This document shows, piece after piece, positions 24,966 to 33,442 of a stretch of 64,000 nucleotides of DNA; position 1 is the first letter of the stretch; each line of letters starts with the position of its first letter. The position numbers and the translations under genes are program-made. The notes below the pieces were generated by a model. That model did no database searches. It saw only the letters and a program-made list of their open reading frames with translations, and was not told the DNA's origin. Source of the stretch: Mesorhizobium sp. AR10 (lineage in GTDB: Bacteria; Pseudomonadota; Alphaproteobacteria; Rhizobiales; Rhizobiaceae); NCBI RefSeq assembly GCF_024746795.1, contig NZ_CP080524.1, positions 2,644,001 to 2,708,000 of the forward strand, in the 5' to 3' direction.

Positions 24966-27380
24966 ATGAACATGACGCGAGATCATGCGGCTTCAGGCCG
25001 TCGGCCACCCCGCGTCTACGCCTCTGTCCTTGTGCTGATCGGGCTCATACTCGCCGTGGGCGGAGGCTGGCTCGTGATCCTCGGCGGGTCTCCATACTAT
25101 CTCGTCGCTGGTGCGGCGACGATTATCGCTGCCATCCTCTTGTGGCGCGGAGATGGCCTCGGCGCGTGGCTGTTCCTTGCGGTAATCGCTGGCACCATCC
25201 CCTGGGCGATTTCGGAATCGGGCGACTACTTCTGGGCTCTGCTTCCGCGTATAGCACCGCCCGCCGTGCTCGGACTCTGGTTGCTGACGGCGTTAGCCAG
25301 GCGCGGCCTCGACAAGGCCTATCTGAATGGCCCCCGCACGGTGATGGCACCCACCCTTATCGTTTCTCTCCTGGCCGCCGCCGTGCTCGTGGCTGCTTTC
25401 TTTCGGGAAGCCCCAGGCAATGTTTCCCCGGCCATACCTTTTGTGCTGGCTACGGTATCGAATGATGTCAAAGAGGTGGACTGGCGGCATTACGGCAACA
25501 CGCTCCAAGGCACGCGCTATTCTCCGCTTGCCCAGATCACTCCGGAAAACGTCAGCCGCTTGGAGGTGGCTTGGGTCTATCGCAGCGGTGACCTGCCGAA
25601 GCCCTTCGAGAAAACTGGATATGAGTTCCGCAATGAGGCAACCCCCCTTAAGGTTGGCGAGATCCTCTACACCTGCACGGCGCACAACATCATCGTCGCC
25701 CTCGACGTCGCCACGGGGCACGAGCGCTGGCGCTACGACCCCAAGGTCGATCCGACCAATTCCTATCAAGTGGTTTGCCGCGGCGTGGCCTGGTTCGAGG
25801 CGCCCGCCGGGACACCCGAGTGCCCCACTCGCATCATCGAGGCCACTATCGACGCGCGGCTGATCGCCGTCGACGCGATGACCGGGCGAGTCTGTGAGAG
25901 CTTCGGTACCCATGGCGAAGTCGATCTACGCTACCAGATGGAGCCGCCGGACCAACTCCACTTCTATTTCGTGACCTCGCCGCCGACGATCGCACGCGGC
26001 AAGGTGGTGGTGGGCGGCCAAGTCGCCGACAACCAGTCCGACAACGAGCCCTCCGGCGTGATCCGAGCCTTCGATGCCGTCACCGGCCGTCTCGCCTGGG
26101 CCTGGGACGTCGGGCACCCGGACCGCATCGGCGCACCGCCGCCCGGCGAGTTCTATACGCCGGCCACCCCCAATTCCTGGACGATCTTCGCGGCCGACGA
26201 TGAACTCGGTCTCGTCTACGTACCGATGGGGAATGCCACGCCGGACTTCTGGGGCGGTCATCGCCGGCCGTTCGACGAGGAATACGGCGACGCCCTCGTT
26301 GCGCTCGATCTCGAAAACGGCCGGCCGCGCTGGCATTTCCAGACCGTGCACAAGGATCGCTGGGACTACGATCTGCCGGCGCAGCCGATCCTTACCAACC
26401 TGCCGACAGCCGACGGTGTGAAGCCGGCGATCATCCAGGTGACGAAGGTTGGCGACATCTATGTTCTCGACCGCACCACCGGCAAGCCAATCGCTCCGGT
26501 GATCGAGGAACTGGCGCCGCAAGGACCTCCGCCGGGGGACACGCTGTCGCCGACGCAGCCTGCTTCGGCTATCAGCCTTCGTCCAGCGGAGCTGACCGAG
26601 GCCGACATGTGGGGGGTGACACCCGTCGACCAACTCTGGTGTCGCATTCAGTTCAGGCGCGCCCGCTACGATGGCACCTTCACGCCTCAGGGCCTCACAC
26701 CGGCCGTCATCCATCCGGGTCAGTTCGGCATCACGGACTGGGGCGGAGCTTCGATCGACGAGGTCAACAAGATCCTGGTGATGAACTCGTCCGGCATTCC
26801 CTTCTACGATACTCTGGTCCCACGCGAGCGGGCGCCGAAGGCGGTGCAGAGTTTCGTCAAGGCCGTCAAGCCCGGTGAGCCCGTCAGCAAGGGCGGGGGA
26901 GAGACCGGCTGGGGGGCGCAGGCCGGGACGCCCTTCGCCATCAATAACGAGGCCTTTCTCAATCCTCTCGGCGTCCCCTGCAACCAGCCGCCCTGGGGTT
27001 ACATGAACGCTTTCGACCTGAAGACGGGGAGGGTGCTTTGGCGCAGCCTGCTCGGTACGGCGGAGCGGAATGGGCCGCTCGGCATTCCCTCGTATTTGCC
27101 ACTGACGGTCGGCGTGCCCAACATCGGCGGCACGGTGACGACGGCGGGTGGCCTGACATTCGTTGGCGCTGCGGCCGATGAATATTTCCGCGCCTTCGAT
27201 CTGAGGACTGGCCGTGAAGTGTGGAAGGTCCCTCTGCCTGCCGGAGGGCAAGCGACGCCGATGAGCTATGAAAGCGGGGGGCGGCAGTTCGTCGTCATCA
27301 CTGCCGGCGGCCATTCCAATGTCGGCACCAGGATAGGGGATTACACAATCGCCTATGCACTTGCGGCTGCCGGCCCTTGA
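24966..27380 (+). CDS. Membrane-bound PQQ-dependent dehydrogenase (glucose/quinate/shikimate type)
   Basis: An 804-residue quinoprotein. Residues 1-145 form about five transmembrane helices. The rest is an eight-bladed beta-propeller exposed to the periplasm, starting near DWRHYGNTLQGTRYSPL, with repeated W-motifs (WDYDLPAQPIL, DIYVLDRTTGKPI, GGTVTTAGGLTFVGAA) typical of membrane glucose dehydrogenase. It oxidises a sugar or polyol with PQQ and passes electrons to ubiquinone. ATG 24966 has GGAGAAAGG upstream. No PQQ biosynthesis genes occur in the window. In a stress regulon it could feed the respiratory chain without cytoplasmic metabolism; the exact substrate cannot be read from sequence. 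Confidence 0.9.
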   Translation: MNMTRDHAASGRRPPRVYASVLVLIGLILAVGGGWLVILGGSPYYLVAGAATIIAAILLWRGDGLGAWLFLAVIAGTIPWAISESGDYFWALLPRIAPPAVLGLWLLTALARRGLDKAYLNGPRTVMAPTLIVSLLAAAVLVAAFFREAPGNVSPAIPFVLATVSNDVKEVDWRHYGNTLQGTRYSPLAQITPENVSRLEVAWVYRSGDLPKPFEKTGYEFRNEATPLKVGEILYTCTAHNIIVALDVATGHERWRYDPKVDPTNSYQVVCRGVAWFEAPAGTPECPTRIIEATIDARLIAVDAMTGRVCESFGTHGEVDLRYQMEPPDQLHFYFVTSPPTIARGKVVVGGQVADNQSDNEPSGVIRAFDAVTGRLAWAWDVGHPDRIGAPPPGEFYTPATPNSWTIFAADDELGLVYVPMGNATPDFWGGHRRPFDEEYGDALVALDLENGRPRWHFQTVHKDRWDYDLPAQPILTNLPTADGVKPAIIQVTKVGDIYVLDRTTGKPIAPVIEELAPQGPPPGDTLSPTQPASAISLRPAELTEADMWGVTPVDQLWCRIQFRRARYDGTFTPQGLTPAVIHPGQFGITDWGGASIDEVNKILVMNSSGIPFYDTLVPRERAPKAVQSFVKAVKPGEPVSKGGGETGWGAQAGTPFAINNEAFLNPLGVPCNQPPWGYMNAFDLKTGRVLWRSLLGTAERNGPLGIPSYLPLTVGVPNIGGTVTTAGGLTFVGAAADEYFRAFDLRTGREVWKVPLPAGGQATPMSYESGGRQFVVITAGGHSNVGTRIGDYTIAYALAAAGP

Positions 27381-27616
27381 AATTGTCGGAAGACCAAGAC
27401 CGTGACGACCACAACAATGTGCCGTCAGCCACGCATTCGGATGTCTCGTGTGGACAGGCGCCTCGATTTTAGAGTTCGATGACCCTTGATGTTGCAGTTG
27501 AGCACTGGCGCGACTTATCGTCAGACATCATCCCAATCGGGACTCTGGCAAACCAAACCGCCAAAGTTGATGGGTAGAAAGGATTTTCGCGCGCCGGGCT
27601 TATTCACAGCCTAGGC

Positions 27617-27967
27617 TCAATCCGGCGCCTTCAACATGCCGTGCAAATGAGCCGCAGCAAGTTCGATATCAAGATACTTGTACTGGCCGGCTCGCGATTC
27701 GGCAGCGAGCACGGCGCAACGATGTACATTTTTGAAGTCGCCGTACGGGAATTTATAGCGCCGCTTGTTGTTCTCGCTTTGCGCATCGTCGACGCCCAGA
27801 TGCCATTTTTGGTATTCGCGAAACCCGTGGTCTTCGATGAATCTGTTTTTGTCCCCTGTCGAGGGCTGGTGTTCGCTCCAGTCATCTCTTTCATCCAATA
27901 CAGCACGATCTTCCTCGATAAGCTTCGTTGCCTGGTCATACCCTGTTCGATTGAGTTTCACCGGCAT
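27617..27967 (-). CDS. Conserved hypothetical protein
   Basis: A 116-residue soluble, charged protein. ATG 27967 has GAGGAGAACC upstream, giving a well supported start. Visible blocks are KLNRTGYDQATKLIEEDRAV, FREYQKWHLGVDD and a C-terminal SRAGQYKYLDIELAAAHLHGML, which I recall as conserved in small uncharacterised proteobacterial proteins. There is no signal peptide, membrane segment or known domain. No box is seen within 180 nt upstream. The Dps gene lies upstream on the same strand with a 181-nt gap, so it may be a separate unit. Confidence 0.7.
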   Translation of the reverse strand: MPVKLNRTGYDQATKLIEEDRAVLDERDDWSEHQPSTGDKNRFIEDHGFREYQKWHLGVDDAQSENNKRRYKFPYGDFKNVHRCAVLAAESRAGQYKYLDIELAAAHLHGMLKAPD

Positions 27968-28148
27968 GCTGCGGTTCTCCTCGTTGATGGAATGCCAGAG
28001 ACGTCGTGCTTGGCGCAGGGCTCCGGTCGTCCGGTCTCCGAAGGCTCAACGGTGAGACTACGGACCTTTCTTAATTACACTTCGCATGATCAGGCCTGGC
28101 AGTGTATACGTGCTGTTTTTCTCCCAAAGAGACCTTACCCGGCGGACC

Positions 28149-28637
28149 TCAGTCCGATTCCTGGACATGCGCCTTGAGGAACCAGAGCGATTTGTCCAAA
28201 GCGCGGGAAAAGGCCGTGAAAATGTCCGCAGTGCCGGAATCGCCGGCTTCATCGGCATCCTCGATCGCCCTGCGGACGGCATCGGCCATTGCGCTATAGC
28301 GCTCGATCAACGCGGCGAGGTGGTCCTTTATCTTGTATATGTCGGTTGGGTACGCTTGCAGCGTTGTCGCCTTGGCGACGGTCTGTGTGGTCCCTAGCGC
28401 GGTGCCGCCGAGTTGCGCGACGCGCTCCGCGATTGTGTCAACATGACCGTCAACCTCGCCACGCAGATGGTCAAGCATATCATGCAAAGCGATAAACTGC
28501 GGACCCTTGAGATTCCAGTGCGCCTGCTTGACGGAAAGCGCCAAGTCGATTGCATCCGCTAGACGCGCATTCAGAAGCGTTGTGGAGGCTGCCTCGGCGT
28601 TCAATCTCAAATCTCTCTGAGCCTTGCTCGGTACCAT
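28149..28637 (-). CDS. dps: Dps-family ferritin-like DNA-protecting protein
   Basis: A protein of about 162 residues with the Dps four-helix fold. The ferroxidase residues are visible: H in KQAHWNLKGPQF, then H-x-x-x-D-x-x-x-x-E in LHDMLDHLRGEVDGH. Dps dodecamers oxidise and store iron using hydrogen peroxide and shield DNA. I chose ATG 28637 because GGAG lies 7 nt upstream; ATG 28643 and a longer frame to 28694 are possible. The box at 28772 lies 134 nt upstream and another at 28847. It adds DNA and iron protection to the island regulon. Confidence 0.9.
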   Translation of the reverse strand: MVPSKAQRDLRLNAEAASTTLLNARLADAIDLALSVKQAHWNLKGPQFIALHDMLDHLRGEVDGHVDTIAERVAQLGGTALGTTQTVAKATTLQAYPTDIYKIKDHLAALIERYSAMADAVRRAIEDADEAGDSGTADIFTAFSRALDKSLWFLKAHVQESD

Positions 28638-28771
28638 AGCCATGCTCCGTCGGTGATCAGGGCTGTCGTCGGGCTGCTGTCTGAGAAGGTTCATGTCTGA
28701 TTACGACAGGCCGGAAACCGTCTTCGGGACTCAACTCCTAAGATTTCCAGACCAATTCAGGGTCCAACGCC

Positions 28772-28785
28772 TTGACGGTCGTCAA
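28772..28785. promoter_or_regulatory. FixK/FNR-like palindromic box, copy 12
   Basis: TTGACGGTCGTCAA is the best match to the island consensus. It lies 134 nt upstream of dps (28637, minus). Confidence 0.65.
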
Positions 28786-28846
28786 TTTGCAAAGTTCGAT
28801 CCCGGCCGAACCTCCCTTCGCGTGCACATTGTCATTCCGTTTGAAA

Positions 28847-28860
28847 CTGACGGTCGTCAT
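28847..28860. promoter_or_regulatory. FixK/FNR-like palindromic box, copy 13
   Basis: CTGACGGTCGTCAT, centred exactly 75 bp to the right of copy 12. Its polarity (CTGAC first on the plus strand) fits a rightward gene, and the next one is the excisionase-like gene at 29039, 178 nt away. It may instead act with copy 12 on dps. Confidence 0.55.
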
Positions 28861-29038
28861 GGTCCGGAGGACGCCTCCGAGAGGGCGGTCGATGGGCTCG
28901 ATCTGTGAGTCTTGGCTGACCCATGCGCTAGCGGGTCCCCCGTAACTGGAGTCCGCTTCCCACGATCGAATTCTTTTTTCCGTTTTCGGCTCTTCGGCGG
29001 CAACAGCGCTATAACGTCAGCAGAAGGAGCATTCTGCC

Positions 29039-29302
29039 ATGACAATGATCACCTGCGGGCTTATCCACGCCTTACCACCATCGGATCGCCGCGTCTTTGG
29101 CCGTCCCGAAGCCGCCAGCTTCGTGGGTGCTAGCGTCGGTTATTTTGACAAGCTGGTGCGTGCCGGCATCATGCCACCGCCGTTGCGGCTTCCTGGCGTC
29201 AAGCGTTGGGATGTCCGCGCACTTGAGAGGGCGCTTGACGGCCTGAGCGGGATTTCCGAGTCTCAAGATTCCGACAACGAGTGGGATCGGCTCGTCCAAT
29301 GA
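29039..29302 (+). CDS. AlpA/excisionase-like HTH protein
   Basis: An 87-residue DNA-binding protein of the HTH_17/AlpA type. The core is FGRPEAASFVGASVGYFDKLVRAG followed by a wing (PPPLRLPGVKRWDVRAL). ATG 29039 has AAGGAG 9 nt upstream. Its stop overlaps the integrase start as ATGA, so the pair is translationally coupled. Proteins of this type direct excision or activate an integrase in genomic islands and prophages. The pair marks the right end of the stress island. Confidence 0.8.
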   Translation: MTMITCGLIHALPPSDRRVFGRPEAASFVGASVGYFDKLVRAGIMPPPLRLPGVKRWDVRALERALDGLSGISESQDSDNEWDRLVQ

Positions 29303-30393
29303 AGCGTAAGCTGCCGAAGCACGTCAAAGCCTTTGTTGATCGAACCGGCCGGCCACGGCACTATTTCAGACAGTCGAACACTACCCTGCCAGGTCTTCCA
29401 TACTCGACGGAGTTCATGGATGCTTATGGGGCGGCGCTGAAGGCGTGGCAAGCCGGCAGGGCGGCGCCAACAACCATGATAGGAGCTGATCGAACCCAGC
29501 CCGGCACGATGGGGGCCCTGATCCTCTCCTACTACGGCAGTGCGGATTTCAGAAATCTAGCAAAGGCAAGCCAGAAGACGTATCGGAACGCACTTGAGCG
29601 TATCCGTATTGAATACGGCATTGGCTCGGTCGACAGGATCGAGCGCAAGCACGTCCTCAGGATGATGGACAAGAAGGCTGAACACCCTGGCGCGGCCAAC
29701 GAACTGCTGAAGATGATCAAGCTGCTGATGGGGCGCGCCATCGATATGGGAATGCGCAAGGACGATCCGACGATCCGGATACGGCGCATGAAAATCAAGT
29801 CGGGCGGGTTCATCACTTGGCAAGAGGAGGACATTGTCGCGTTCTACTCGGCGCACGCGGAGGGCACCCGCGCCCGCCTCGCCCTCGACCTTCTGCTGTT
29901 TACGGGCCAGCGACGCTCAGACGTGATTCGTATGGGTCGGCAGCACGTCAAGCACGACGTCTTGTCCATTCGGCAGCAAAAGACTGGCACGGCCGTCTCG
30001 ATCCCGCTTCATGCATACCTCAAAGGCACGCTGGATGCCCGGCCCCAGGACAATCTCACATTTCTCCTGACGCAATACGAAAAGCCGTTCCAGCCCGAGT
30101 CTTTCACTAACTGGTTCCGGGTCTGTGTCCGCGAAGCTGGTTTGCGCGAGGATATGGCAAGCGGCGCCATGGGGCTTTCACCGCACGGTCTGCGCAAGGC
30201 GTGTAGCCGACGGCTTGCCCAAGCCGGCTGCACCCCCCACCAGATCAAGGCAATTACTGGCCACAAAAAGCTTGATGAAATCGTTCGCTACACCGAGGCC
30301 GTTGATCAGATGCGCCTAGCGCATGAAGCGATGAACGCCATTTCCAAGCACGGAGCGGGAACAAAAACTGTCAAACCAACTAGGATAGTTTGA
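29299..30393 (+). CDS. Tyrosine recombinase / integrase
   Basis: A 364-residue phage-type site-specific recombinase. An N-terminal SAM-like core-binding domain (about 75-165) is followed by the catalytic domain (about 175-350). Catalytic residues are visible: Arg in LLFTGQRRSDVIRM, the His-x-x-Arg of LSPHGLRKACSRRL, His in ITGHKKLDEIVRY, and the nucleophile Tyr in the same segment. ATG 29299 overlaps the stop of the AlpA-like gene. The gene appears intact. It probably moved the island or a part of it; no tRNA target is visible nearby, and the left end of the island is outside the window. Confidence 0.9.
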   Translation: MKRKLPKHVKAFVDRTGRPRHYFRQSNTTLPGLPYSTEFMDAYGAALKAWQAGRAAPTTMIGADRTQPGTMGALILSYYGSADFRNLAKASQKTYRNALERIRIEYGIGSVDRIERKHVLRMMDKKAEHPGAANELLKMIKLLMGRAIDMGMRKDDPTIRIRRMKIKSGGFITWQEEDIVAFYSAHAEGTRARLALDLLLFTGQRRSDVIRMGRQHVKHDVLSIRQQKTGTAVSIPLHAYLKGTLDARPQDNLTFLLTQYEKPFQPESFTNWFRVCVREAGLREDMASGAMGLSPHGLRKACSRRLAQAGCTPHQIKAITGHKKLDEIVRYTEAVDQMRLAHEAMNAISKHGAGTKTVKPTRIV

Positions 30394-30400
30394 CAGTTTT
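30364..30400. terminator. Bidirectional hairpin at the integrase end
   Basis: A perfect 13-bp inverted repeat, AAAACTGTCAAAC (30364-30376) and GTTTGACAGTTTT (30388-30400), with an 11-nt loop. It overlaps the integrase stop codon. On the minus strand it is followed by TTTTTGTT, which fits termination of the response-regulator transcript arriving from the right. It could also be part of an attachment site. Confidence 0.7.
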
Positions 30401-30437
30401 GGTTGTAAGTTATTGAAAACGCTTGATAGTTAATCAG

Positions 30438-31157
30438 CTATTCTACACTGAGCCGATACCCAATACCGCGCACGGTCTGCAGCCAGACCGGATTGGACGG
30501 ATCTCGCTCGATCTTGCGGCGCAGCCGGTTGATCTGAACATCGATGGTACGCTCGCCGACTTCCGAATCGTCGCCGACAAGTTCATGGCGCGGTATGGTT
30601 TCGCCGGCTCGTGCGGCGAAGATTGCCAGGATCTCCTGCTCGCGGTCGGTCAGTTTCAGAGCCTCGCCGCCGCGCTTCAACTCCCGCCGGGCGATCTGGA
30701 ACGTATAAGGGCCGAAGACCAGTTGCTCGACCTTGGGCGTCGTCGCGGGGCCGCCGCGGCGCAGGATGTTGTTGATGCGCAGGATCAGCTCGCGCGGATC
30801 GAACGGTTTCGGCAGATAGTCGTCGGCGCCAGCCTCGAGCCCGGTGATGCGGCTGTCGGTTTCGGAAAGCGCGGTGAGCATGAGGATCGGTACATTCTTC
30901 TCGGCCCTCAACGCCTTGGTGAGGTCGACGCCGCTTTCGCCCGGCATCATGACGTCGAGCACGATCAGATCGAAGTCGAGACCGGCGAGCTTTCGCCTGG
31001 CTTCGCCGGAATTTCCGGCAACGGTGACGCGAAAGCCGTTTTCGGTCAGAAACTGCTTGAGCAGGTTGCGGATGCGGGTGTCATCGTCGACCACAAGCAG
31101 ATGCGGTGCGTCATCGTCCGGTGCTATCGGATGATCAACCGTTTCAATGGTCTCCAT
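30438..31157 (-). CDS. OmpR-family response regulator
   Basis: A protein of about 239 residues: receiver domain (about 20-135, acidic DDD cluster, phospho-acceptor in LIVLDVMMPGE, conserved K in LPKPFD) and a winged-helix OmpR/PhoB DNA-binding domain (about 145-238, LTDREQEILAIFAARAG and RTIDVQINRLRRKIE...VRGIGYRL). ATG 31157 with AGGGAAAAG upstream overlaps the 3' end of the MarR gene by 14 nt. No histidine kinase is encoded beside it; the partner must be elsewhere. This is the first apparently core gene right of the integrase. Confidence 0.9.
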   Translation of the reverse strand: METIETVDHPIAPDDDAPHLLVVDDDTRIRNLLKQFLTENGFRVTVAGNSGEARRKLAGLDFDLIVLDVMMPGESGVDLTKALRAEKNVPILMLTALSETDSRITGLEAGADDYLPKPFDPRELILRINNILRRGGPATTPKVEQLVFGPYTFQIARRELKRGGEALKLTDREQEILAIFAARAGETIPRHELVGDDSEVGERTIDVQINRLRRKIERDPSNPVWLQTVRGIGYRLSVE

Positions 31158-31677
31158 GGCTTTTCCCTGACATCTTTGTTGGCACAATGTCGATCTGCGC
31201 CCTTAGTTCCGGATTGACCATCGCTTCCAGGAATCGTTCGATCAAAGCGCGTTCGGTGGCTCCGGAATCTTCCAATGCCGCATGGATGCGGCGCGACTGT
31301 GGCCGTGCCAGTGCCAGAGCCAGCGCACGGCCCTTGGCCGTCGGATAGAGTTCGCGCTGGCGACGGTCGCGAGGACCCTGCAACTGGACGATATGGTCGG
31401 TTTCGATCAATTGCTTGAGCACACGCGCCAGACTCTGCTTGGTGATCTTCAGGACGTCGAGCAGTTCGGCGACCGTGAGGCCCGGCCTGCGATTGACGAA
31501 ATGCAACACCCGGTGATGGGCTCGGCCAAAGCCGTAGTCGGCCAGGATCTGGTCCGGATCCGAGGTAAAATCGCGATAGGCAAAGAAGAACAATTCGATG
31601 ATGGCGAAGTCTATGCCGTCCTCGTCGGTGATCGCCGTCCTGATCGGTTTACCGGCTGCTTGGCTTCGATCCGTCAT
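31144..31677 (-). CDS. MarR-family transcriptional regulator
   Basis: A 177-residue winged-helix regulator. The HTH core is visible as LTVAELLDVLKITKQSLARVLKQL with the wing GPRDRRQRELYPTAKG, the DxR signature of MarR proteins. It overlaps the OmpR-type regulator by 14 nt, so the two regulators are made together. The gene is divergent from the branched-chain aminotransferase across a 250-bp intergenic region. The ligand is unknown. Confidence 0.88.
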   Translation of the reverse strand: MTDRSQAAGKPIRTAITDEDGIDFAIIELFFFAYRDFTSDPDQILADYGFGRAHHRVLHFVNRRPGLTVAELLDVLKITKQSLARVLKQLIETDHIVQLQGPRDRRQRELYPTAKGRALALALARPQSRRIHAALEDSGATERALIERFLEAMVNPELRAQIDIVPTKMSGKSHGDH

Positions 31678-31927
31678 CTTTTCTCCGTATGAACCAGGAA
31701 ACTATGTCAGTACTATTGACGTAATTTTCCGGCAATGGTAATTTTTGGCAAGCTTTTCGGCGGATTGCGAACGAAAAGGCAAGGGGAAGCCGTTTTTCCG
31801 GAATTTCCTGAGTTTGCCATACCTCAAATATCCGCCTACGCTTTGAGACACCGTCTGCCCTGATGCGGCCGACACGAAACAAGCAACGACACAATGATGT
31901 GCGGGCGGCGGTCCGCGGGAGGTTTCC

Positions 31928-32821
31928 ATGGCATCCGTTCCCTTCGACCAACTGGACGGCTTTATCTGGATGAACGGCGAGTTCGTCAAATGGGTCGACG
32001 CCAAGGTCCATGTGCTGACCCATGGTCTGCACTACGCGAGCGCCGTGTTCGAGGGCGAGCGCGCCTATGGCGGCGAGATTTTCAAGCTCAACGAGCACAC
32101 CGAGCGCCTGCATGAATCGGCGCGCCTGCTCGGCTTCAAGATTCCCTATTCGGTGGCAGAACTCAACGACGCCTCCACCACGCTTCTGAAGAAGCAGGGC
32201 TTCCAGGACGCCTATGTCCGGCCGATCGCCTGGCGCGGCAGCGAGCAGATGGGCGTTTCGGCGCAGAACAGCCGCATCAACTGCGCCATCGCCATCTGGC
32301 AATGGCCGAGCTATTTCGACCCGGCACAGAAGCTCAAGGGCATCCGTCTCGATCTGGCCGAGTGGCGCCGGCCCGACCCGCGCACCGCGCCGTCCAAGTC
32401 GAAGGCTGCCGGCCTCTACATGATCTGCACCATGTCCAAGCATGCCGCCGAAGCCAAAGGCTATGCCGACGCCATGATGCTCGACTGGCGCGGCCAGGTC
32501 GCGGAGGCGACGGGCGCCAACATCTTCTTCGTCAAGGACGGCAAGATCCATACGCCCAAGCCCGATTGCTTCCTCGATGGCATCACCCGCCGCACGGTCA
32601 TCGGGCTGGCCAAGGACAATGGCTTCGAGGTGATCGAGCGCGCCATCATGCCCGACGAACTCGAAGGCTTCGAGCAGTGTTTCCTCACCGGGACAGCAGC
32701 CGAAGTGACGCCGGTTTCGGAGATCGGGCCATACCGATTCGAGGTCGGCGAGATCGCCAAGACATTGATGAATGACTATTCTGCAGCCGTTCAACCCAAG
32801 CACGCGATCGCAGCAGAATAG
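31928..32821 (+). CDS. ilvE: Branched-chain amino acid aminotransferase
   Basis: A 297-residue class IV PLP-dependent aminotransferase that interconverts leucine, isoleucine and valine with their 2-oxo acids using glutamate. Motifs: VHVLTHGLHYASAVFEGERAY near the start, the PLP lysine in the PSKSKAAGLYM segment, EATGANIFFVKDG, DGITRRTVI, and TGTAAEVTPV near the end. Length is normal. GGGAGG lies upstream of ATG 31928. A strong terminator follows at 32850, so it is monocistronic. Confidence 0.92.
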   Translation: MASVPFDQLDGFIWMNGEFVKWVDAKVHVLTHGLHYASAVFEGERAYGGEIFKLNEHTERLHESARLLGFKIPYSVAELNDASTTLLKKQGFQDAYVRPIAWRGSEQMGVSAQNSRINCAIAIWQWPSYFDPAQKLKGIRLDLAEWRRPDPRTAPSKSKAAGLYMICTMSKHAAEAKGYADAMMLDWRGQVAEATGANIFFVKDGKIHTPKPDCFLDGITRRTVIGLAKDNGFEVIERAIMPDELEGFEQCFLTGTAAEVTPVSEIGPYRFEVGEIAKTLMNDYSAAVQPKHAIAAE

Positions 32822-32849
32822 CGAAAGTCACAGCTTTTTAGTCAAGCAG

Positions 32850-32869
32850 GGGCGGTTTTCGGGCCGCCC
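32850..32869 (+). terminator. Rho-independent terminator after ilvE
   Basis: GGGCGG (32850-32855) pairs with CCGCCC (32864-32869) and is followed by TTTTTATTT, 28 nt after the ilvE stop codon. Confidence 0.85.
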
Positions 32870-32966
32870 TTTTTATTTCAGCACGTCTGCATTTGACTTT
32901 CGTCTAATTCGGCGTCTCATGATGGCGTCGGCCCGGGAGGCTGGCAGCTATGGAGGGACTGGTAAT

Positions 32967-33284
32967 ATGGACATGAACACGCTTCTTCCGATCATTGTTC
33001 AGGTGATTACGGGTATCATCGGTGGTCAGGCGGTCGGTGCGGCGCTCAAGCAGGCGGCGTTGGGTCAGCTTCCTAAAATCCTGGGTGGCGCCATTGGCGG
33101 CGTCGGCGGCGCGGCCATCCTCGGCAGCCTGCTCGGCGGCGGTGCGGTCGATCCGGCAGCGGCTGCAGCGGCAACGAGTGGATTGGGTAGCGCGTTGAAC
33201 TTGGAGAACATCGTTGGCGGCGCCGGCGGCGGCGCCATCCTGACCGGCATCATCGGCGCGGTCATGGGTGCGATGAAGAAATAA
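32967..33284 (+). CDS. Glycine-rich hydrophobic membrane protein
   Basis: A 105-residue protein, mostly glycine and alanine with two long hydrophobic glycine-zipper stretches (about 5-25 and 38-60) and a third near the C-terminus (GGAILTGIIGAVMGAMKK). I chose ATG 32967 because GGAGGG lies 9 nt upstream; the frame is open upstream without support. It resembles small conserved rhizobial membrane proteins of unknown function. It lies between two strong terminators, so it is monocistronic. Confidence 0.7.
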   Translation: MDMNTLLPIIVQVITGIIGGQAVGAALKQAALGQLPKILGGAIGGVGGAAILGSLLGGGAVDPAAAAAATSGLGSALNLENIVGGAGGGAILTGIIGAVMGAMKK

Positions 33285-33308
33285 GCCTCGACATTTCAGG
33301 CTTTTCGC

Positions 33309-33330
33309 ATGGGCGGCTTCGGCCGCCCAT
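33309..33330 (+). terminator. Rho-independent terminator with TTCG tetraloop
   Basis: A 9-bp stem ATGGGCGGC/GCCGCCCAT (33309-33317 with 33322-33330) closed by a stable TTCG loop and followed by TTTTTG. It ends the glycine-rich protein transcript. Confidence 0.9.
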
Positions 33331-33442
33331 TTTTGTTTTTGGGGTACTCACTGTTTGCCTTTTTGGCGGTGGACGGCTTTCGCCTGTGTCTCTACATCGG
33401 AGGTCGGAGCATCCTTCGCTCCAACACACCGAAAGGACGACC

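Noticed and set aside
25926..27314. A long minus-strand frame within the PQQ dehydrogenase
   Set aside because: Antisense shadow of the beta-propeller coding sequence.
28861..29038. A tRNA gene as integration target near the recombinase
   Set aside because: No cloverleaf or conserved T-arm sequence could be found here or at 30394-30437.
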